DNA of 64,000 bases, from NCBI RefSeq assembly GCF_001612825.1, contig NZ_BDBE01000051.1:23144-87143 (forward strand), written 5' to 3'. The translations under genes were made by a program, and so were the position numbers. The notes beneath the pieces were generated by a model, which was not told the origin of the DNA, made no database searches, and saw only the letters and a list, made by a program, of their open reading frames with translations. The stretch is from Nocardia caishijiensis NBRC 108228. Lineage in GTDB: Bacteria; Actinomycetota; Actinomycetes; Mycobacteriales; Mycobacteriaceae. This document shows positions 59,904 through 64,000 of the stretch, one piece after another (position 1 is the stretch's first letter; the number at the start of each line of letters is the position of its first letter).

Positions 59904-61145
59904 TCAACTTCCTGGCAGCGAACGCTTGCGCGACAGTGCGTCCACCCCCGCCGCGAGCAGCAGAACAAATCCTGTCACAACGAATTTCGTGCCAGCGCTG
60001 TAGCCCATCAGGCCCATCCCGTTGTTGATGACCGCCACCACGGCGGCACCGAGCACCGCGTCGAGCATGCGACCGCGACCACCGAACAGGCTGGTGCCGC
60101 CGATCACCGCCGCGCCGACCGCCGTCAGCAGCACATCGGACCCGCCGGTGTTGGGGTCGACCGAATTGGCTCGCGACGCGGCGATCAGCCCGCCGACCGC
60201 CGCCATCGTCGAACAGAGCACGAAGGCACTGATCTTGATCCGGTCCACTGGAATACCCGCGCGCCGAGCAGCTTCCACGTTGCCGCCCACCGCGTAGATG
60301 TGCCGCCCGAACGAGGTCCGGTTGAGCACGAACGTCCACAACAGCAACAGCGCCACGATGATCGGCACCACGATCGGCATGCCCTGCAGCGAGTTGATCT
60401 CGGGGTTGCGGCTGCGTTCGTCGTTGAGGATCGCCACCGCCACTCCGGCCACGATCGCCACCGCAGCGATCCGCAACGCCACCACGGCAGCGGTCTCTCC
60501 GGTGAGCCCGAGTTGGGTGCGCGCCCGCGACTTGCGGTACTGGATGAACGCGAATCCGGCCAGCAGCACCGCGTACATCGCCCAGCCGAGCAGCGGCGGA
60601 ACGTTCTTGTTCGCGACGGCGAGGATCGTCTCGTCGTGGATGGAGATGTTGCGACCGTTGTCCATGATCTTGAGCGCCACGCCCTGCAGCGCCAGGAACG
60701 CCGCGAGGGTCACCACGAACGAGGGCACCCCGATCTTCACCACGATCGCCCCGATGACCAGGCCGATCACCACACCGGTGAGCAACGAGACCAGCACCGC
60801 CGAATACCACGGCCAGCCCTTGTCGGTGAGCAGCACCGCGAGCACGGCCGCGCACACACCACTGGTGAATCCGGCCGACAGGTCGATCTCACCCAGCAGC
60901 AGCACGAAGATGAGCCCCATGGCGATCACCGCGATGGCCGCGCCCTGGGTGAACAGATTCGCGATGTTGCCCTGCGTCATGAACACCGGCCGCGCGATCC
61001 AGAACACCACCGACAACACCACCAGCGCGATCACGGACGGCAACGCGCCCATGTTCCCACCGCGTATCCGCCCGACATACGAGGTCACCAGTTCACCGAC
61101 CGGAGCCGCCGGGGCCGTACTCTTCTCCGTCACCGTCGTGCTCAT
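59904..61145 (-). CDS. Sugar ABC transporter permease, XylH type
   Basis: 413 residues, about ten or more membrane segments. Marks: LIFVLLLGEIDLSAGFTSGVCAAV, VPSFVVTLAAFLALQGVALK and GRHIYAVGGNVEAARRAGIPV, the cytoplasmic contact loop. It imports a monosaccharide such as xylose or a related pentose/hexose with the receptor and ATPase upstream. Overlaps the ATPase gene by 4 bp. 19 bp before the ROK gene. Confidence 0.9.
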   Translation of the reverse strand: MSTTVTEKSTAPAAPVGELVTSYVGRIRGGNMGALPSVIALVVLSVVFWIARPVFMTQGNIANLFTQGAAIAVIAMGLIFVLLLGEIDLSAGFTSGVCAAVLAVLLTDKGWPWYSAVLVSLLTGVVIGLVIGAIVVKIGVPSFVVTLAAFLALQGVALKIMDNGRNISIHDETILAVANKNVPPLLGWAMYAVLLAGFAFIQYRKSRARTQLGLTGETAAVVALRIAAVAIVAGVAVAILNDERSRNPEINSLQGMPIVVPIIVALLLLWTFVLNRTSFGRHIYAVGGNVEAARRAGIPVDRIKISAFVLCSTMAAVGGLIAASRANSVDPNTGGSDVLLTAVGAAVIGGTSLFGGRGRMLDAVLGAAVVAVINNGMGLMGYSAGTKFVVTGFVLLLAAGVDALSRKRSLPGS

Positions 61146-61897
61146 GCCTTCACCCCGAGACTGCCGCTGCGCCCGGAGGTGATGAGCTCGACCACCTGCG
61201 AATGCGTCACATCGGTCGTGCGGACCTGCGCGGCCATCCGACCCAGATACAGTGCCGCGATCCGGTCGGAGACCGCGAACACATCGTTCATGTTGTGCGA
61301 GATCAGCACGACAGCGAGCCCCTTGTCGGCCAGGCGGCGTACCAGTTCCAGCACCTGCTGGGTCTGGGCGACACCGAGTGCCGCGGTCGGTTCGTCCAGG
61401 ATCACCACCTTGCTGTTCCAGAGCACCGCTTTGGCGATGGCGACGGTCTGCCGCTGACCACCCGACAGGCTGGCCACCTTCTGCCGCACCGACTTCACCG
61501 TCCGCACGGACAGCCCGGCAAGGGTGCGCCCGGCCAATTCCTCCATGCCGTATTCGTCGAGCACGATGCCGCGTTTGCGCTCACGGCCGAGAAACATGTT
61601 CTGCACGATGTCGAGGTTGTCGCACAGCGCCAGGTCCTGGTACACGATCTCGATGCCGAGCTCGGCGGCGTCGCGCGGATTGCCGATCTGGACCGGCTCA
61701 CCCTCGAACAGGATCTCGCCCGCGTCGATCGGGTGGGTCCCGCCGATGCATTTCACCAGGGTCGATTTTCCCGCGCCGTTGTCGCCGACCAGCGCAGTCA
61801 CCTCACCGGGATGAACCGAGAAGTCGACCGTGTGCAAGACGTGGACGGGACCGAAACTCTTGTCGATCCCGCGCAATTCGATGACCGGGGTGTCCAT
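61142..61897 (-). CDS. Sugar ABC transporter ATPase, single-domain
   Basis: 251 residues. Walker A GDNGAGKST, Q-loop VYQDLALCDNLDIVQNMFLGRE, signature LSGGQRQTVAIAKAV, Walker B VVILDEPTAALGVAQT. Only one ATPase unit is present, while XylG/RbsA-type proteins have two in ~500 residues; such half-size forms (FrcA-like) are known and dimerise. ATG 61897 overlaps the receptor stop by 1 bp. Confidence 0.9.
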   Translation of the reverse strand: MDTPVIELRGIDKSFGPVHVLHTVDFSVHPGEVTALVGDNGAGKSTLVKCIGGTHPIDAGEILFEGEPVQIGNPRDAAELGIEIVYQDLALCDNLDIVQNMFLGRERKRGIVLDEYGMEELAGRTLAGLSVRTVKSVRQKVASLSGGQRQTVAIAKAVLWNSKVVILDEPTAALGVAQTQQVLELVRRLADKGLAVVLISHNMNDVFAVSDRIAALYLGRMAAQVRTTDVTHSQVVELITSGRSGSLGVKA

Positions 61898-62982
61898 CAG
61901 CGCACGCCGTTGTCGGCACAGAGCTTGGCGAACTCACCGGCACACAGCTCGGCCTTGTCGACGAAGCCGTCGGCGACCACATCGTTGACGTTGTTCTTGA
62001 AGATCGCCTTGGGCTCCAGCAGCACGGCGGGCACCTTCGACTTCGATTCCGGATCGTCGACCGTGCTGTTCGTCTCGCCCTTTTCCCCCTTGGCCAGCGC
62101 GATCGCGAGCTTCGCGCCCGCGTCGGCCTCGAGCTTGATCGCCTTGTAGACGGTCATGCACTGGTCACCGGCGAGCACGTTCTGCAGGCCCTGCACGGTC
62201 GCGTCCTGCCCCGTCACGGGAACCTGCCCGTTGAGCTTCTGCTTCTTCAGCACCGCGATGGCGGCATTGGCCAGTCCGTCGTTGGCCGCCACGACACCAC
62301 CGAGGTTCGGCGTGCCGGTGAGCATCTGCTCGAAGATGGTGCCCGCCTTGGTGTTGTCCCATTCCGGCACGGCCTGGTCCGGCCCCTTCACGAACTCACC
62401 CGCGGCGAACTTCGGTGCCAGGGCACCGTCGTAGCCGTTCTTGAACAGGGTCGCGTTGTTGTCGGTCGGACCACCGTTGAGGTAGGCGACCACCGGCTTC
62501 ACCGCCTGCTTGTCCGTCAAGCACTTCGCCAGACCGTTGCCCATCAGCTCGCCGACCTTCACGTTGTCGAACGACACGTAGTAGGGCGCGCCGCCGCCCA
62601 GCGTCAGCCGGTCGTAGTCGATGACGGTGACGCCCTGGGCCTTGGCCTTCTGGATCACGGCCTTACCGGTACCGCTGTCGAGGTTGGTGATCATCAGCAC
62701 CGAGGCGCCGTTGGTGATCATCTGGTCCGCGATCGTCTGGAAGGCGTTCTTGTCGCCCTGCGCGTTCTGGATGTCGGCCTCGATCCCCGCCGCGTCGAAC
62801 GCCTGCTGCAGGTACTTGCGGTCCGCCGTCTCCCACCGGGCCGAGGTCTTGCTGTCGGGCAGGATCACGCCGATCTTGGCGCCGCTGCCGGAGCTTGACG
62901 TGCTGTCGTCACCACCGCAGGCGGTGACGGAGGTGAGAAGTGCGATCGAGACGGCCGCGATGCCGAAGATCCCCTGACGCAT
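61897..62982 (-). CDS. Sugar ABC transporter receptor lipoprotein, XylF-like
   Basis: 361 residues. Lipobox SVTACGG; then KIGVILPDSKTSARWETADRKYLQQAFDAAGIE, ITNLDSGTGKAVIQKAKAQGVTVIDYDRL and ANDGLANAAIAVLKKQ, the type I fold of xylose-binding proteins. Binds the imported sugar outside the membrane. ATG 62982 with AAAGG upstream. First gene of receptor-ATPase-permease-ROK; two palindromes lie in its leader. Confidence 0.9.
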   Translation of the reverse strand: MRQGIFGIAAVSIALLTSVTACGGDDSTSSSGSGAKIGVILPDSKTSARWETADRKYLQQAFDAAGIEADIQNAQGDKNAFQTIADQMITNGASVLMITNLDSGTGKAVIQKAKAQGVTVIDYDRLTLGGGAPYYVSFDNVKVGELMGNGLAKCLTDKQAVKPVVAYLNGGPTDNNATLFKNGYDGALAPKFAAGEFVKGPDQAVPEWDNTKAGTIFEQMLTGTPNLGGVVAANDGLANAAIAVLKKQKLNGQVPVTGQDATVQGLQNVLAGDQCMTVYKAIKLEADAGAKLAIALAKGEKGETNSTVDDPESKSKVPAVLLEPKAIFKNNVNDVVADGFVDKAELCAGEFAKLCADNGVR

Positions 62983-63035
62983 GAGGGTGGGCCTTTCGTG
63001 GAACCACCGCCCGCTGGGCGGACGAGCTGGAACGA

Positions 63036-63054
63036 ATGTTGTGCTCGACAACAT
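63036..63054. promoter_or_regulatory. Operator-like palindrome 1 upstream of the sugar operon
   Basis: ATGTTGT-GCTCG-ACAACAT: perfect 7-bp arms with a 5-bp spacer, 53 bp before the receptor gene. The half-site TTGT/ACAA recurs in palindrome 2. Probable site for the ROK regulator encoded in the operon. Confidence 0.6.
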
Positions 63055-63095
63055 ATTCGAGGGCGGCCGATCGCACAGCGGTTTGCGGAAAGGAT

Positions 63096-63114
63096 TTGTT
63101 GTCTGCGATAACAA
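63096..63114. promoter_or_regulatory. Operator-like palindrome 2 upstream of the sugar operon
   Basis: TTGTTGTC-TGC-GATAACAA: 8-bp arms with a single mismatch. Centre-to-centre distance to palindrome 1 is 60 bp, close to six helical turns, which would suit cooperative or looped binding. Confidence 0.55.
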
Positions 63115-63160
63115 TCAAGCAACGAGCCCGATGTCTGCCCAGCTCATCGGCGGATTTACG

Positions 63161-63646
63161 TCACCCCCCGCTGACGGGACCATCCGGTGTTTGAGTCCGG
63201 GTCCCTTGCTCCGCCATCGCCGCGAGCTTGGACAGTGCTGTGCGCCAGACGGCCTCGTTGTCGGCCGGATCCAGACCGGGTGGCAGGTCGTCGTGCACCA
63301 CGTCCAGCTCGGTGCCACCGTCGGTCCCGTCGGCCAGTGTGAAGACGACGCTCTGCGCGCCCGCCAGCTCCGGCTTCTCGGTGACGAACTCCAGGACTTC
63401 GACGACCTCTTCGTCCTCGGTCAGGGCGAGATACCGCCCGTAGTAGGCGTCGTGCTGGGGTTCGTCCCCGATGCCGTAGGACAGGGTGATCGAGAAGGAG
63501 CCGCCGACTTCGGGCTCGTACCGGTGGACCACCCCGGTCATGCCGTCGGGCACCATCCAGACCTTCACCGCGTCCGCGTCTAGCAGCAGTCGGTACACAG
63601 TCGAGCGGGGCGCACGGATATGCGTCCGGATCTTGGTCGTCGCCAT
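63161..63646 (-). CDS. SRPBCC/AHSA1-family protein
   Basis: 161 residues. Helix-grip fold: TKIRTHIRAPRSTVYRLLLDADAVKVWMVPDGMTG at the start and WRTALSKLAAMAE as the C-terminal long helix, between them an antiparallel sheet (GGSFSITLSYG, EVLEFVTEKPELAGAQSVVFTL). This is the AHSA1 form of the START-like superfamily, which binds hydrophobic ligands or client proteins. Specific role unknown. ATG 63646. Single gene between the sugar operon and the rRNA locus. Confidence 0.83.
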   Translation of the reverse strand: MATTKIRTHIRAPRSTVYRLLLDADAVKVWMVPDGMTGVVHRYEPEVGGSFSITLSYGIGDEPQHDAYYGRYLALTEDEEVVEVLEFVTEKPELAGAQSVVFTLADGTDGGTELDVVHDDLPPGLDPADNEAVWRTALSKLAAMAEQGTRTQTPDGPVSGG

Positions 63647-63766
63647 GATGCTTCACCGCCTTCCGCTCCGATGTGCGCCGAGCCTAGCAGCCGACCACTC
63701 GTCGACAACGCCGTCGAAGGTGACGGGTCGGGACCACTCGGATAACACAAACGGGCCCGGAAACGA

Positions 63767-63800
63767 CGAAAGCCCCCTGACCGTTGTCAGAGGGCTTTCG
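63767..63800 (-). terminator. Terminator of the rRNA operon
   Basis: CGAAAGCCCCCTGAC pairs with GTCAGAGGGCTTTCG around CGTT with one mismatch. It lies 10 bp beyond the 3' end of 5S rRNA and, in the leftward direction, is followed by a short T-containing stretch (TCGTTTCC). Confidence 0.8.
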
Positions 63801-63809
63801 TGAATGATT

Positions 63810-63927
63810 GTCCGGCGGTGTCCTACTCTCCCACACCCTGTCGAGTGCAGTACCATCGGCGCAGGTGGCCTTAGCTTCCGGGTTCGGAATGGGACCGGGC
63901 GTTTCCCCACCGCTATAACCGCCGTAA
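63810..63927 (-). rRNA. rrf: 5S ribosomal RNA
   Basis: About 118 nt. Read leftward it begins TTACGGCGGTTATAGCGG, contains CCCATTCCGAACCCGGAAG and ends GGGAGAGTAGGACACCGCC, the actinobacterial 5S pattern with complementary ends (GGCGGT/ACCGCC). The remaining 73 bp to the window edge are the 23S-5S spacer; the 23S gene lies outside. Ends are accurate to a few bases. Confidence 0.95.
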
Positions 63928-64000
63928 CACTATGAAACTATCCACAGAGAGCCACAACCAGTCCACCTCTCACGAGGTACACCAATTGTTGTCTCGGTGA

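Noticed and set aside
59904..60855. Second long minus-strand frame within the sugar permease gene
   Set aside because: Out-of-frame shadow, Arg/Gly-rich, fully inside the permease gene with its clear membrane segments.
63653..63910. An 85-codon open frame on the minus strand over the 5S rRNA region
   Set aside because: It covers the 5S rRNA gene and the rRNA terminator; the translation has no protein character. Frames of this kind are a known source of false annotations.

Overview
The window is very GC-rich (about 70%) with NNG/NNC-biased codons, frequent GTG starts, ATGA/GTGA stop-start overlaps and several likely leaderless genes. Gene content and order point to a mycolic-acid actinobacterium of the Nocardia/Rhodococcus/Mycobacterium group, most likely Nocardia. 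The backbone keeps an order I recall from Mycobacterium tuberculosis (bioB, bsaP, membrane protein, nrtR, nadABC, hisDCBH-hisA-impA-hisF-hisI). Here it is opened in three places by accessory blocks. The right end runs into an rRNA operon (5S rRNA on the minus strand).

Layout, left to right. 1-125: start of hisI. 133-8998: block A, with a PucR-type regulator, a divergent five-gene branched-chain amino acid/amide-type ABC uptake operon (livGFHM plus lipoprotein), a secreted protein, an acyl-CoA dehydrogenase and a repeat-tailed membrane protein. 9002-11362: hisF, impA, hisA/priA. 11366-18532: block B, with a secreted TGS-repeat protein, a hydrolase/MFS pair with a long operator-like palindrome, an AraC regulator, a DUF2786 protein, a decayed hydrolase and a cupin. 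18534-22291: hisH, hisB, hisC, hisD. 22435-38346: block C, with a Ser/Thr kinase, a lipoprotein PBP, an OafA-type acyltransferase, an arylamine N-acetyltransferase, a TAXI/TRAP importer, a winged-helix protein, an Asp-box lipoprotein, a low-GC three-gene type VII secretion effector cassette and a small gene broken by one stop codon. 38377-43013: nadC, nadB, nadA and divergent nrtR with its operator. 43072-47077: F420-type enzyme, small proteins, bsaP, bioB and divergent bioQ-like regulator. 47082-50894: lipase-like protein, AraC regulator, mycothiol-type DinB protein, MFS pump. 51079-55119: sulfonate-type ABC importer with a flavin monooxygenase. 55205-58226: cobalamin riboswitch and btuCDF-like importer. 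58231-62982: F420-type enzyme and a ROK-controlled sugar ABC operon with two palindromes. 63161-63927: AHSA1 protein and 5S rRNA.

Three cofactor or amino acid systems come with visible control: NAD synthesis (NrtR palindrome), biotin synthesis (TGAAC-N3-GTTCA, a BioQ-type box) and cobalamin uptake (riboswitch). The least ordinary locus is the low-GC cassette at 36182-37982. It encodes a YbaB-like protein, an EspC/WXG100-like protein and a 411-residue protein whose C-terminal domain is rich in conserved-looking His/Asp/Asn and looks like a secreted toxin or enzyme. No secretion machinery and no intact immunity gene lie beside it.
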